Positions 11,499-24,504 are shown, counted from the stretch's first letter. The stretch is DNA of 64,000 bases from Rhodocollybia butyracea (GCA_015501585.1 JADNRY010000108.1:62001-126000); one strand, 5' to 3'. Made by a program: numbers and translations. Notes: generated from the letters alone by a model not told the origin.

Positions 11499-12067
11499 AT
11501 GCCTCACATCTCAGTGAAAAACAACACCAATTCTCACCTCAAGGTCGGTTTTTTTGTCCTAGGAATGCTCCATACAAGGCGGTGGACGAATAACCTTGGG
11601 CCTGGCGAAACTTTCGATGCCGGCTACTTTCCGTCCCTACTTCCCCAGAGCTTCGAAATTCGTCAAGAGCGTGGGGGTGGGTTCGACGAAAAAGAAATTT
11701 TACGCCGCCTCGCACTGATAGCTACAGCGGGTGCGTCTGGTACGGCAGCTGTTGTCACAGGCACGGTGGGTGTACTTCGCGGTTCGGCGTTGAAACTTGC
11801 TGTGGCTGGTTTGTTGTGGAATGTTGCCCATGCTGGTAGGTCGCGTTGTTATTTCTTGCTATCCACTTCTATTCAAGAGTTTGTAGCTGGTGCGCAATGT
11901 GCTCAAGAGGCTCCAGACAGTATTAAACGAGTAAAAGTTTCGGTATGTATATCTCTGAGATTTCTGACTATAACTGACGGAAGTAGGTTGGGTTTTCCAA
12001 CATCAAGCTTGTTATATGTACGGGAGAAGCGGATATCGAAGTGTGGCAGGCTGGGAAACGGCTGTAA
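11499..12067 (+). CDS. Small three-exon basidiomycete protein, unknown function
   Basis: Exons 11499-11835, 11887-11942 and 11987-12067, with introns GTAGGT...TGTAG and GTATGT...AGTAG, give an uninterrupted 157 aa protein. It starts MPHISVKNNTNSHLKV, has an alanine/glycine-rich hydrophobic stretch around residues 70-110, and ends with VGFSNIKLVICTGEADIEV and a short basic tail. The beta-rich start and small-residue core remind me of uncharacterised mushroom proteins, but no function is known to me. Without splicing, the frame reads on into unrelated sequence, which argues for the intron model. An in-frame GTG at 11469 is not a likely start. Confidence 0.68.
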
Positions 12068-13176
12068 CTAGAAATAACCCTCACATTCTTCACTCTCGCA
12101 TATATCGTGCCACCAGTAAGATCTTCCTCGAACGTATCTTGAATTTCCAAAGAGCGGCCTGTATAGTTCCAAAGGCGGAGCCACCGGTACATCTAGATGG
12201 GAGGCATCGGACTCGCAGTTCTGATTTCACGACTACTCACCTAAGGATGCGCTATACTCATTCCGCACCAAGTCCCACAGAAAAGTAATTCATTGGTTTG
12301 GTCATAAAGAACTGTTGAACCTCGCACGACAAGAGCTGGAACCCAGTTAATATTAGCACCTTGGCGAAACATTTCGGGTAAGCGTTTGAAACCGCCGTAC
12401 CCTCAGCTCTCGAGAGTAGTGGGATTAGGATTGGGATCGGAGGTGGAGTGGGGAGGTGGGGAGCAAGTGTTCAGTTGGCTAACTGCTATTGTAGTTACTA
12501 CTCCCTCCACCTCATGTCCGAGTCATCGAGGTATCTCCTTCAAGTTATCCTCCGAGTCATCATTGGCCTCTATGACCTGCACTTCCTTAAAAGCCTTTCC
12601 TGATACATCCAGTGCCTCTTGATCTGCAACTGTAGTACATAAGTGTTACACCCACTGATGAGTCTCTTCTTCGCAACTTCCTCCGTTTCGCCTTTTAGCA
12701 GTGAATCACGATCACGTGCACAGGTAAACTAGAATGAACTACGCGACGCGCTATACTTATATCCATATCACTCTCACTGCCACTCTGTACCTATATATCG
12801 AGACATACATAGGTATACAAAGACATATACGTGCTCTTCGGATAACCGTCGTCTGTTGACGGTTCCGAGTCGGTATCCCGGCACGATCCACGTGATTTTC
12901 CTTTGTTCTCGTCTCGTCGCGCGTTTACTGGCCAGTGCTGCGGCCGTTGCAAATGCTCATTATCTGTTTCGCGCTGAGAAGTCTTTGGTATTACACTATG
13001 ACGCTCTGGTGGCTACGCTGTAGGCACAGGTCACTTTCTTCGGAGTGTCTTCATATACTTAAGAGCCAGTGGCTCAATCCTCTGCCAATTAACTCTAACT
13101 TCTATTAGTATCCGATCATTATCTTCGGTCCTGTCCATAAAAGCGCCCTTCACATCTATATTTCCTTATCCTAACT
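12068..13176. other. Intergenic, no supported gene
   Basis: Low-complexity TATA- and CTC-rich stretches and short ORFs only. The final part is the presumed promoter of the BTB gene starting at 13177. Confidence 0.45.
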
Positions 13177-14361
13177 ATGACTATCACTGCACTACCGACA
13201 TGCTCACCCAAAATTAAAGGAAAACGGGATAACCTGAAGAACCAGTCTCGTATATTTCAAGTAGAATCAACTTTGTTCGAGGTATATTTTGCTTAGTCTA
13301 TTAGTGGCATTGTCATTCACGGCATTCTAGGTCAACGCCGCAAAATTATGCGAAGTTTCCCCCGCGATCAAGAAGATTGTCTCGAAAAACATGGAAACCC
13401 ATTCGCCTATCGTGCTCCATGGACATACTTCGCAAAAATTTGAGAATTTTTTATGGGCTTTAAGCGTTGAGTACGAACACCTCACGCTCTATTTTTGTGT
13501 TGAACTGTGGTACAATTGACATTATTCAATAGTTCAATACCGCCACCTCTCAACGAAAAGACCCTTGAGCGTCTACTAGATGTGGAGGAGCTTTCAAAAC
13601 GCTACTCAGTTCGTGAGCTTCAGGTCCGAACAGAATCTGATTTGCTCGCCACAATAACCGAAGGAACAAACCCAGCTATTCTTGCCTGCTCCTCTCGTTC
13701 CCTAGTTCGAATGTTACAAATTGTCCTTCGAGTCCACAACAACACACTGTTCTCTTTTCTAATCCAAATGTGGGCATGGAGGTGAAAATCGTTTAGTTCC
13801 ACTATGACGCGAGTTATTATTGAACGTAGGACCCACAGATTGCACTCCAGGGAACTCCGCCATGTGCATGCTATGAGGCTGGCACAGCCTACGAATTGGA
13901 ATACTGATCCGCAACCGTTTTTGAAACTTCTCGGGCACGCCTTCTACGCAGCTATGGTAGAAATGGAGCCAAAACTCTCCAGCGGTGAGCCTATTGACGT
14001 CGAGTCCCCACTGACGCGATCCGAGCTCACACATATACGGTGTGGATATCTCTCGCTACGATGCTGGTGGAGTCAATTGGCATCCAAGCCTCCTTCGTTC
14101 AAGCATTCCCCGCGATGCATGTACCCGGAGAAATGTTCGTATGCTTGGAGGCTGAAGTTCGAGGGGCTGGCAGAAACGGAGAAAATTCCATTTCCGAAAG
14201 TGGATGGGATTAGGAGATTGCAAGAGGTGCAAAAGTGCCTCACCGTTGACCCATTTCTTACAAAGTTCATGCCGGAGACCTGCAGGCATAACGCACTTCA
14301 AGAGTTACAGAAGTGCAGGGAAAACCTTCTCAGACAGCTGCATCATCACTTTGATCTGTGA
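13177..14361 (+). pseudogene. BTB/POZ-domain protein, first of a pair, with one in-frame stop
   Basis: Exons 13177-13281, 13331-13470 and 13533 onward join in frame. The N-terminal part shows the BTB pattern of mushroom proteins: VESTLFEVN, then SPIVLHGH, then FENFLWALS. The C-terminal part (13804-14361) carries the family tail: LTRSEL, W-x-x-L, a cysteine cluster, W-R-LKFEGLAETE, a leucine-rich segment and CRHNALQEL. The two parts are in the same frame but separated by a single TGA at 13783-13785. Either this copy is disabled by a nonsense change, or a weak intron (for example GTTACA...TTTAG) removes the stop. BTB proteins usually mediate protein contact or act as Cullin-3 adaptors; the target here is unknown. 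Confidence 0.65.
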
Positions 14362-14715
14362 CGTTTTCTGTTCCTTGGCCGGAAACTAGCGCGTGCCTTT
14401 AATGTGTGGGTCTCAAGGTAATGTCATCTTCCAGTCGCTTCTATATTCGATCACCGATTTCATTCAAAAAGCAGACGACTTCCTGGCCTGGCATACCCGG
14501 GGAAGTTTATCAGATTCTCCTCGTACACGTTGAAACCACCCGGCGAAAGGTTTTCACTCCCTACACGTGTATATGTCATGTTGGGCCTGATACTTACTGA
14601 GAGTGCATCCTCCGGGCTAGCTCACAGTACTTGTCTCTCGTTTCCCTTCAGTGCGACTACAAGGACCCGCGTACGCGTTCATAACGATCGTTATTTTCTC
14701 CAACACCACTGAACG

Positions 14716-16362
14716 ATGTTCGATATCGCCCGAATTTTTGATCCGATACAGAGCAAGATTGCTCTTTTCCTTGGTCTTCTTCCTCGCTCGCGGCGGGATG
14801 GGAGGAGCAGCCATCAGAACCGAAGAATCGCTCGGAATGAAGAAGTTGGCCATGGTGCTGACAACTTTCAGACAAAGAACAAGGTTCCGCAGCGACGTCG
14901 GGCCCGCGGTATAACATCTACTGGTTCAATTGACCATCTTGCAGGACCGAATAGCAGGACTATTCGAGACACGCAATATTATTATGACTCGCCCGTCGAG
15001 GATGAGACCTGCTGTATTATTAAGGCGGAGAACACGCTCTTCAAGGTGAGGATTATATTCCGGATCAAAATCTATGTCTTGCTAATTGTTCTTCATCCTC
15101 CCCAGGTGCACAAACTTGTCCTTTGTAGAGACGGGTCTGCTTTCGAAAGAAAGCTGTGGTTTCGTCACTCGGGCATGTTTTTAGGATCTAGCGACGCTAC
15201 GCCCTTGGTCATTCGTGCTTCCCCGGAGAAGTTCCGAGATCTTCTGTGGGTTCTGCATGCATTGTGAGTATGCGTGTTTACGGTATCATTCGAAATTCCT
15301 TACACCCATTCTTCTAGTCCTCCAGACTTTTATCTAAATCCTGAAGAGGACCTTGATGAATCCTATTCAGATCTTTATGTCGATTTTCATTCACTTTCTC
15401 TCCATCGTCTCCTAAACATTGCGGAGATGGCCCACCAGTATGCTTTTCCTTCATTCGAATGTTGGTCCATACATGAAATTTGTCGCTTGCTCAAATGCAC
15501 CGCCCCCACGAGAACAAAGAAAATAGAAACTTCATCCACTTCCTCGTCCGCCACACTCATTTCGAATTCCACGGGAAACGGGAAGACTGGTCTTCACGCG
15601 CCTGAACTCGAGGAGCCAATTGAATCTTTGGATCAAAACGACGATATGTATTCCAGATTATTGCTCATTGCCTTGACTTGTGATCATTCTTCACTGCTAC
15701 AATACCTGGTCCAGAGCCTGGTGACCAAAATATTATGGTACAATCACGTACCTGGAGTTTTGCTGGTTCAAATGCTCGAGCGACATCGACACCACCCGAT
15801 ACTAGCTACCCTTCTCGGGATAGTCTACTATCGAATCTTGATTGACATGCCTTATAAGTTGGACACGGATGCAGACGCACTTAGTGATCATTATCCTCGC
15901 GAATCCCAGCCTGTATTTCCCCCGACGATAAACGTTGAAAGACGTATGCAGTTTCTTGCTGCTCACCAGAGATTAACACAGACGTGGAAGGATATATGCT
16001 CCTCACCTCCACCGCTCCATTCATCCATCTCATCAAAGGGTTCATCCAGCCGAAAGGCCCTACGACCTCACAACTCCTGCAACGAATCATGGAGATGTTT
16101 ATGGCGGACTGCATGCCACCAGGCACAGAGCCGTGCATACATGGACTCCCATAATCCTATACCAAAAACGAGCGCCTCTTTCAGCGGAAAGTCTGCAGAT
16201 GTGCTGAGCTTATTGAAGATAACGATGCTGCAGCTACGCAAGCTGACAGCGTGTACATCTTCGATTTGTCTAGATTGTTCTCTGGAAGGACTAGAGGCGG
16301 TGGACCTGCTGAGAGACCAGCTTATTGAGAACCTGATCCATATGTTCGTGTACGAATCGTAA
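14716..16362 (+). CDS. BTB/POZ-domain protein, second of a pair
   Basis: The supported exons end at 15045, then 15106-15263, then 15318-16362, with introns GTGAGG...CCCCAG and GTGAGT...TTCTAG. The BTB core is clear: CIIKAENTLFK joined to VHKLVLCRDGSAFE, then PLVIRASPEKFRDLLWVLHA, then a helical LLNIAEMAHQYAF segment and a long C-terminal region. The N-terminus is uncertain. ATG 14716 is the longest option, but residues before about 15000 do not look conserved and a short intron ending TTGCAG at about 14943 is possible. It lies about 350 bp downstream of the related gene at 13177-14361 and is probably an old tandem duplicate. Confidence 0.75.
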
Positions 16363-17081
16363 TTCGGTATCATGATCATGCATAGATATATAACTACTTA
16401 CAATCTCGTTAAACGGGATGATTATCCGAATATTAACCAGCGATTCAGAAATAAAATAGCTGGACGTAGTACAATACCGGTAACATCGAAGAAACGCACG
16501 TAAGGCTGGAACTTTGAGCGCACTACAGTACTGAGCTTGAAGATTCCATGGGAACGAACAGATCTGAGGGACCCATTTGGGCCTTTTGTTCAGGCAAAGG
16601 AAAGGGACATGGGAGTGTATACCGAAGACTTTAGAAAGAGCGCTCATCACGCCGGGCCGGACCAGATCAAAGTTTTATCGTTGCTTTGACCTCGACCACT
16701 TTCGGTTTTCATCAACTCCAACCGCCACAGATAGCTCGGGAATAATACGGTGATGCTAACATTGCTAACATTAGAATCCATGTCTCTTCCATTCGAGCTC
16801 AAAAACTCTGAACTCTCTGTTGGAATCGCTCCTCCTTTCCCACCCTCTTGCTCCAGGGCTTCCAGCACAACGTAGTTATTTACCAAGTCAACTGATACAT
16901 CAGTTGACCATTCGACGTGTTCTAACGGGTTCGCGGGCCACCGAAAACAATTCTGACGTTGCTCTTGCCTTTTCTCCACATGCTTCGCAATACAAGTTAT
17001 TCAGACAAGTTATTCACCGGGCCTGGCCGTTCTTTGACATATAAAAAGGACGAGTGAGTTGAAAAGAAGCTGGGTGTAAAA
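16363..17081. other. Intergenic, no supported gene
   Basis: Short ORFs only. It ends in the GH127 promoter, with TATAAAA at 17040-17046, about 36 bp before that gene's ATG. Confidence 0.45.
17040..17046 (+). promoter_or_regulatory. TATA box of the GH127 gene
   Basis: TATAAAA lies 36-42 bp upstream of the start ATG at 17082, the expected spacing for a fungal gene with a very short leader. Confidence 0.45.
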
Positions 17082-20000
17082 ATGGTATGTTCTCAACATC
17101 TCAGGCCAGTGTATTTCTTCTAATGTCCTTCTTTTAGCGAAAATATCTTGCGTTTCTTGCATCGTGTCTGGGGCTGTCATCGGCTGCTCGTATGCACTTG
17201 TATTCCCTTGAAAAGGCATTGAGCTAATACCATATGAATACAGTTGTAGCGCCGTTATTTTCCAGAGTTCCTACTGGATCAATCAAACCGGCAGGCTGGG
17301 CACTCGATACAGCCAATGTCCAAGCTAATGGTTTAGCTGGTCATCTTCGAGATTTCGACATTTAGTACGTATCCTACGTCAAAATCTCGCCTCTAGTTTT
17401 TGAACTGTCTGACCAGCGTCAATGGATCTATCTGGGTCGAGGGGGGAACTGTTGAGTATAGTGAAATGCATGAGTCAGCTCCGTACTGGTTGTAAGTGGA
17501 TAAATCCATTGAAATAATCTACATCGTTCATCTTTCTCTAGCAATGGAATGGTTGCACTTGCTTTCCAGCTCGAGAACCCTCGCCTCATAAACCAGGTTG
17601 AAACTTTCTTAAACTGGACGCTGGACCACCAGCAAGATGATGGCTGGCTTGGCCCGGAACCTTGGGTTCCCACTAACTTGGCGGAATGTGCAGCATCTGG
17701 TGCCTCCAATGCTTCGTGCCCTCGTATCCTTTGGCCTCGATACCTACTTCTGCTAGGCTTAGTAGTGAGTTATCCACACTTTGATCAAGCATTTGGATCT
17801 GAAGAGTCTGGAATTTTCAGCAATACGCAGAAGCAGATCCTACCCAGACCAACCGGATCGTTACTGCTATGCACAGCTTCCTCGCCGCGGCACACGACGT
17901 CTTCGCTAACAACACTGAAGGAGATCAATCCCTTGGATTCCAATACGCTTACCAGTTCGTTCGATGGGAAGAACTACTCTATACATCGCAGTGGTTAATC
18001 GACCACCATCCACAGGGTAAGCTATGTCTTCCTTCGCAATCGCAAGCTAACGTGTATCTCAGGCCAGGAATCCCAGCTTATTGAGCTCATGCAACTGGCT
18101 AGAAATGCCGGCTTCTCATGGAAGAATGACTGGTTTGTCCCTGGTATATTCCCGACAACCGCTCCAGGTATAGATCAGCTCAACATGCAAACGTCGGTAC
18201 TCCTTCTTTCATGAAGCGTTTATTCGGCTCACTAACTTCCTTCAGACATGGTGTCAATACGGCAGAAGGTAGCTAGGGTTCACTTTTGATTGCACTCTTG
18301 ATGTAGACTGAAGATTATCTTCAGCACTCAAAGCTGAGGCTTTGGCATATCGATTTACTTCCGACCCCACAGACGTGGCAAGCACTTGGGAACGGATCGA
18401 TTTGGTGTACACGTTCCACGGACGAGAGTCGGGCACCTTTGCTGCTGATGAACACGTCGCTGGACTAGATCCTTCACGAGGGTTGGTTGACCCGATGTCC
18501 AACTACTCGTCATGTACTGATGTTATCTTGTCAGGACTGAGACCTGTGATATTGTGTGCGTATGAGAGAACCGCATTTGAGAAACGATTTTCGATATTTT
18601 TCACGGATAGGGAACAAATATTTTCGCTTGCAACGATCTACGGAATCCTTGGCAACAATTCCGTCGCTGACCGGGTTGAGAGGCTAGGTGGGCACTTTAC
18701 TGCGGCGCTAAAAGTTTTGTAGACTAATTTTGGTCCATAGCGTACAATGCGCTCCCTTCAGCAATATTTTATGACTGGTGGTGTGAGCATTTTCCCTTAT
18801 TAGTTCCTGCTTCAATGCTGAACCGTGGTTTATAGCACACCAGTACGACTCACAGGGTATGATGCTCCGTCCACTGTTCGACTCGGGCTCATTAGTGCGC
18901 AGTGAATCAGATATGGGTTAAGAATATGGATCCTTTCCCTTGGGTGGACAATGGTCCGAACTCAAACGTTTTTGGTTTCGAGCCGTAGGTCTCCACTATC
19001 GGAAACTTTAACATCAATCTAATATGCTTGCTATAGGAATTACCCTTGCTGCACAGTAAATCATCCAGCGGCCTATCCGAAATTCTGGATGCATAACTTC
19101 TTCACTGGGCAAAATGGTTCATCGCTGGTACACGTATTCCTAGGTCCCTCCACCTTCACCGGAACCTTAGCAGGGGGAAACAAAGTAACTGGTACGTTTT
19201 ATGTATGTATATCAGGAAGAAGCTGGGCTGAATCTTTCATGCATAAAGTTGCGGTCGACACCTTATATCCGTTCAGCACCACTTTGGATTACACGATCAC
19301 GGCGACTGAGCATTTTGACTTCCAAATCCGTGTGCCCGGGTGGGCTCAAAACAAATCCAGTACAATCTCCGTTGGTAACGCCAAACCCACACCTTTGGAG
19401 CCAGATACTATGGATCTTCACACAATTAATGCAAGCATAGTCAACTTTCTTTGATCGTTTTTGTTCACTGACAGCCTTTTTCTAGGTTTCGCCTGGTACC
19501 ACCAAGGTGCAGATGTCCCTCGACGCACAGATCAATATAATCCCAAGGTTCAATAACGCTGTCGCGATTGTCCGAGGACCGCTCAACTATGCGCTCGAGA
19601 TCACCTTTAACAGGACTACGGCTCCCGCTTTGAAGAGTCAGCAAGCTCTTGTGGCTGCCGAACCATTGTTCCCTGATGCCCCTGCTTCGTTCTTCCTCCC
19701 AGTAAGCATTCGATCGTACATTACGCAATGCGCTCCTAAAGTGCCTCCCTAGTTCCAAAACAACACTCTAGATAACACTTTATTGCCGACTAGCGAGTGG
19801 CGTTTGGCTATCGATCCTTCGACAATCAAGTTCGTCGATAAAACTAGTACCACAACGGTTTTACCTCAATATATATGGGCACCGGATTCTCAGCCCGTTT
19901 CTATGACTGGTCAGTCTTTTCCATTGGTCAAGTCAAATTCATGTCATAATAAACGGATTTTTTCTGAACTTTAGTCACTGCATGCCAGATTGAATGGGGC

Positions 20001-20180
20001 CTGGTTAATGGTACGCCTCACTCTCCCGTCGCTTGAGCACCGATTGATTATGTGTTTGTAGGTACGGCTGCTCCTCCGCCTTCCAGCCCCGCCGCTTGCG
20101 TTGGCGAAAAATTCCAAGCCAAGCTCGTGCCATTTGCCGCAGCTCGACTTCGTTTGGGCGAGATACCAGTTATGGCTTGA
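17082..20180 (+). CDS. Secreted GH127 family (DUF1680) glycosidase, about 20 exons
   Basis: The first exon is just the ATG (17082-17084). Exon 2 (17138-17189) encodes a signal peptide, RKYLAFLASCLGLSSAAL. Following splice signals I read a continuous frame to TGA 20178-20180. Diagnostic blocks in order: GSIKPAGWALDTANVQANGL, PYWFNGMVALAFQL, LDHQQDDGWLGPEPWVPTN, HGVNTAEALKAEALAYRF, FAADEHVAGLDPSRG, TETCDIVEQIF, SHQYDSQVNQIWVKNM, NYPCCTVNHPAAYPKFW, and a beta-rich C-terminus. In the characterised family member HypBA1, a Glu-x-Cys and a Cys-Cys pair bind zinc and one Cys is the nucleophile. Both sites are visible here (ETC and CC), so the enzyme is predicted active, probably as a beta-L-arabinofuranosidase-like enzyme on plant wall glycans. 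Substrate is inferred from the family. One intron near 19430 may use GC-AG. Confidence 0.88.
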
Positions 20181-20382
20181 TGTATTGTAAGGACTTATTG
20201 AATGGAAAGATGTATATGTACATAACTATTTCATGGAATATGGAAGGGAAATCAATAACGAGCTGTTACTCGAAGCTAAGGAGATGAACGAAGATGAACG
20301 GCGGAGCGGATGGCCGCCAAACCAGGCTGATATTAAATTTCATAAGCAGTTACAAAGGGTAGTAGATCGAGAAAAAAATCTT

Positions 20383-22359
20383 TTACTTTCCAACTAAAGC
20401 TTGCAACAAGACCACGACACCCCATGCACCGGGATCCATTTCCTCTGCATCAGCATCACCCTCCGTGCCACTATATACTGCCCTTCCAGCCTTGGCCTGC
20501 ATTCCTTTCGTGGCTAAAGTTGCTTCTTCCGCCCTCGCCACCGCTGCTCTGTAATCGACCGCACTAGACTGTGAAAGGGAAGCGACAAACGCGTCCAATG
20601 GGTCTACGAGAGTACGCGACGGCGGGCGGGCCCGAGTGTAGGTATAAAGTTTTGTGAGAGCATGCTGGAGTGCAGACGACCACGAAGAGGAAGGAAGATT
20701 GAGGCCTTGGGCTAGTGCGGAGAAGAATATTCTAGTATTATCATGATCGTTTACTTTAGTTGGTTTCCGGCTAGGACAAGAGATGATGACTTACGAGTAC
20801 AAGCCTCCGCTAGTCCCGCCCATCTTGTCTTCTGCAACCCCGGCAATGGCAATGCAGGCAGAGGGGAGAGAGGATCCATCGATTTCGTTACCTAGCAAAG
20901 ATATCACGCCTTGCGCACCAGCCTAGAATTCGTAATAAGGAGGGTTTGAACATGGGCTTTCATCGATTAATCAAAAACAAACAAACCTTCAACGTCAACC
21001 CACAATCTCCATCTCCCGCTACTGTATCCATCCTCGTAAGTTCAGGTTCAGCCTGAATGAGGGCGTTGCAAGCTTTTCGTATCGCTTCGAGCACCTGCTT
21101 TGCTTGGTTTGTTTCAGTATTTCGTGAAGCAGAAGTCGACTTGTGGGAAGTAGAAGAAGTCGAAGAAGTCAGTTGGGAAGATAGTGGAACCGGAGGTTGA
21201 CCTGAGACCCATCCCCATCCTGGGGCTTCAGCAGGGGTATCTAGAAGGGAGAGAAGGGTATTCTGACTGGGCTCCTTGGTCGCATTCGTAGAAGGGAGTT
21301 TAAGTAGTGTTAATGAAAATCCTGGCATGCCAAGGGAACTCATATACGTTCCGCAGAGAACTCGTTTGATGTTCAATCCACGCTGTTGAATAACTTTGGT
21401 CGCTTCGAGGGAAACGGCTGAAAGCTCGAGTGGCGATAAGCCTCCGAGGTTGTTGACCATAAGCACCACGTCTGTTCCATTCTCGAAATTGACCCATCCA
21501 CGCTCGGGGTCATCCTTTTCCGAGACAATCAACATCCCGATGAGACGCGGCATGATTGTAGATAGAGCTGGTGGGTTTCCTTGCTCCCCGCGAAGACGGA
21601 GGACGCCAGGTTCGTTGTGGATCCCCATTCCTACTTCGATTTCGTCTTCGGCCAAAACGTCTTTTCCTCGTTCTGTTCCAGGAACATGGGAATGCCCGGT
21701 CGCGACTCCAATCGTGACAAGATTATCGGCAACATGCTGGGCCACAGATTCGACAGAGTCGAGAGAAGCACCTTGAGCTGCTAGCGCTCCGGCTATCTTG
21801 TACAGAAGCACAGTACCTGCAAGACCTCGTCTACCAACAAGGGTAATCCGGGATCTGGGGACGGCGACATCATCGCCAACTGTTATGAAACGAACGGGAT
21901 TGACACCGTGAGAGCTCAAAGCTTCCTTTGCCAGACCGAAATTTAGGACGTCTCCAGTGTAGTTTTTGACAATGATTAGTGTCCCTATGTAAGGCAAACA
22001 TGTAAATTATATGACAGTTTTACTGGTTGGTCATTACCTTTGCCATCTTCACCTTCCGTTTGGGCTGGATGTACTAATTCGACTCCTCTTCTAACCTGTT
22101 TGCCGCTAGGGCTAGCAAAAACGTTTCCACAGACAGCGGCAGCGAGTAGACCTCGACCAACAAATGCAGCGTGTGCCGGTTCGTGGCCAGAGCCACCGCC
22201 GCATATCAAGGCTACTCGTTGATGCGGTGTAGACGATAAAGGTCGGTAAAGCACTCTGGCATCTCTGTCCAGTCTTAGCTCGGGATTGAGCAGGCACAAA
22301 CCTTCGAGAGATTCGATAACAAGTGTTGTGGGCGAATTTATGAGATGCTTGGAGGCCAT
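20383..22359 (-). CDS. DAK1: Dihydroxyacetone kinase (DhaK-DhaL fusion)
   Basis: Exons on the minus strand: 22038-22359, 20987-21984, 20795-20922 and 20383-20731, all joining in frame. ATP-dependent phosphorylation of dihydroxyacetone (and glyceraldehyde) in the cytosol is the known role of this family, in glycerol and methanol metabolism and detoxification. The DhaK half has GGGSGHEPAHAAFVGRG and the substrate-site region VGMGIHNEPG, whose histidine binds the substrate covalently. The DhaL half has AGDGDCGLTLKAGA and KMGGTSGGLYSIFF, the nucleotide and Mg sites. A Ser/Thr-rich linker joins the halves. Length is about 595 aa, normal for a fungal Dak. The ATG at 22357-22359 (MASKHLIN) is preferred over the open frame further upstream. 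Confidence 0.95.
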
Positions 22360-22577
22360 TCCAATGGTACTTTGCGTGTTAGTCCAAGTCCTGGAAGAAA
22401 GAAAGGGAGATTCTTGATCGTGAGATGCATGAGAGCAGATAAAAAGTCTCAGAACCAGAACGGTCAGCTGGCTTTTGTGGAGAAGGTTATTACTCGGCAC
22501 AGTCGAAGACCCGGCAAGATAGTTCTCACCGTCAGCGCTCATCTCGGTTCTTCCACCACTCTTCGTTGACCTTCTTC

Positions 22578-23516
22578 ATGGCTGTCAAAACTCATACCTG
22601 GATATCTTTATGGTTTCTGCTCACGACTCCGGTTTGTACCTACGACTTATTAGCGCGCATCTCATGATAAAATTCTCCAGGTAATTATGTGGGATGTGAG
22701 CTACTGCTTCATGAGGTATATCCATGTCTTTCTGTCGTATCATCGTAATCTGGAGTTGATTGATCCTGTGCAGACCGCGTTCCATGGTTGTGAGTTCCCA
22801 AGTCTCCAGCCATCGTTTATACAATATCAATCCTCCGAAAGGGAGGAGACTTGCATTGGATTTGGGAGCCGTATGGAATATATCAGAATGTCTGTGTATT
22901 TATCCTCTTTTAATCGTAAACTACTTACGTGCTGCTACAGGTTGACCTTGTACGCCAACTACTCACTTTGCCTGTAGAAAGTCTTACCTATCATTGCGGT
23001 TACAGTTATACGGGATCCCAGCTTTGACTGAAGGAAACGGTTTCACCAACGCACAATGTACGTGTTCCAAAGCACATGCTCTTTTGAACATCCATGATCG
23101 GAATGCTGACGCTCTTCTACAGCTCTGCTGAACGTCATCGAAACTCTCCTCAACGTTATTTATCTATACCTCGCACATATCGCCCAGTGGCCACCAGCTA
23201 CTCTTGTTGGATTCACAGGAGCGGCGCTCACGCTAGCCAAGACGGTACTGTACTGGGCCCAGGAATACTATTGCAACTTTTGTGCCACTGGCCAGAATGA
23301 TGCGTATACGATGGTTGTATATTGGATTATTCCGAATGGGTAGGTATTCGCGGGAGATTATGTTCTCGTGCCTCATTCTACAGATGTCCATCGCAAATCT
23401 GACTGTTCATATCTTGTAGATTGTGGATCGTCTTTCCCGCAATTATCACCTATGTCCTCGGCAAAGACCTCATTGCACAGCTTACTTTTGCTGACAAGGC
23501 TGCAAACGCCATGTGA
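22578..23516 (+). CDS. Conserved fungal multi-pass membrane protein, unknown function
   Basis: About seven small exons. Joined peptides: MAVKTHTWISLWFLLTTP, VIMWDVSYCFMR-PRSMV, GGDLHWIWEPYGIYQN, YGIPALTEGNGFTNAQ, SLLNVIETLLNVIYLYLAHI, TLAKTVLYWAQEYYC, VVYWIIPNG and LWIVFPAIITYVLGKDLI, ending at TGA 23514-23516. There are about five hydrophobic segments and no enzyme motif I can name. I recognise the pattern as a widely conserved fungal protein with an EXPERA/EBP-like topology, but a sterol-isomerase-type activity is only a suggestion. It starts 218 bp from the divergent dihydroxyacetone kinase start, so the two genes share one intergenic promoter region. Confidence 0.75.
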
Positions 23517-24504
23517 AAGATAAAAAACGGTAAAGCGTTCAAGCTTTCTAGGCGTTGAGGACGGAGGAAAATGCAGAACGAATGATGAACTGCTTCCAAC
23601 TACATTCCAATCTTTGACAATGTGTACACTATAGATACCCTCGCCAATGTACCCACACATCTATGTGTAATTTATTTTTCTTCCTGTCTGACCTGCCTTT
23701 CGGTGCTCATACGATGCAGAGTAACTGATCTACTCGGATCTCCAAATCCTAACATCCGCTTGCTATGAAGTAAATCGCAGTACTACTATCTTTCTAGTCC
23801 TCCATGCTTGCTTATTGGTCTCGCATATCAATCAGCGAGGGAACCGATAAAAATCCTTTGTAGGATCCAAACGAAAATAATAGTTTTCTAACTGACTCTT
23901 GGTCTCTCGGTTTATCAGGTCGCATCAAGTTTCGACCGCCAAAACAGGTTTCAAGGGTCATTCGGAGAACACCCTTCTGGTTCCTGCGCCGTGGAGGTGA
24001 GTCTTGACTCTTACAGATAGTTATTCTTACAGCAACAATGCATCGGAACCCAACTGAGACCAATAGTTTTTACTACTACTCTCGGCTTATCATGTCACGT
24101 TAAGCACACGATTTCGACCGCCAAAACATCTAGGGACCGGGCTTCAAAAGTTCAAGCAAGAGAGTCATTCTGAGAACACCCTTCTGATTCTTGCGGGGGT
24201 ACAGACGGCAGAGGAGTCGTGTATTTCTCGTCCCTCCTCGTACCATTATCGAATGTGCCCTTTTCCACTTCATCTATGGCTCTGGTTTCGCACATCGCTA
24301 CTACCCATCGTTACGTGTATCTCAATGAGAATCCCAGATAACCGGAGTATGTGTGGAAACGCTCAAGGAAGGTGATGATTTATATTCATATTTTCCTAGT
24401 CGTACAACTGTACAACTTACAAAAATCTTTGTCAACAAATAAATTTACGCTAATTCCGGACAAGGAAATCGCAAAAATCGCGACCTAATTTACGCGGAGA
24501 GGTT
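23517..24504. repeat. Intergenic with an imperfect direct repeat
   Basis: No gene seen. Sequence around 23922-23999 recurs at about 24110-24200: both have TTTCGACCGCCAAAAC followed by GAGAACACCCTTCTG, spaced differently. The pair may be relics of one element. Confidence 0.4.

Noticed and set aside
14617..14853. Minus-strand ORF starting MANFFIPSDSS near the BTB gene start
   Set aside because: Plausible composition but it overlaps the presumed start of the plus-strand BTB gene and has no continuation or family match.
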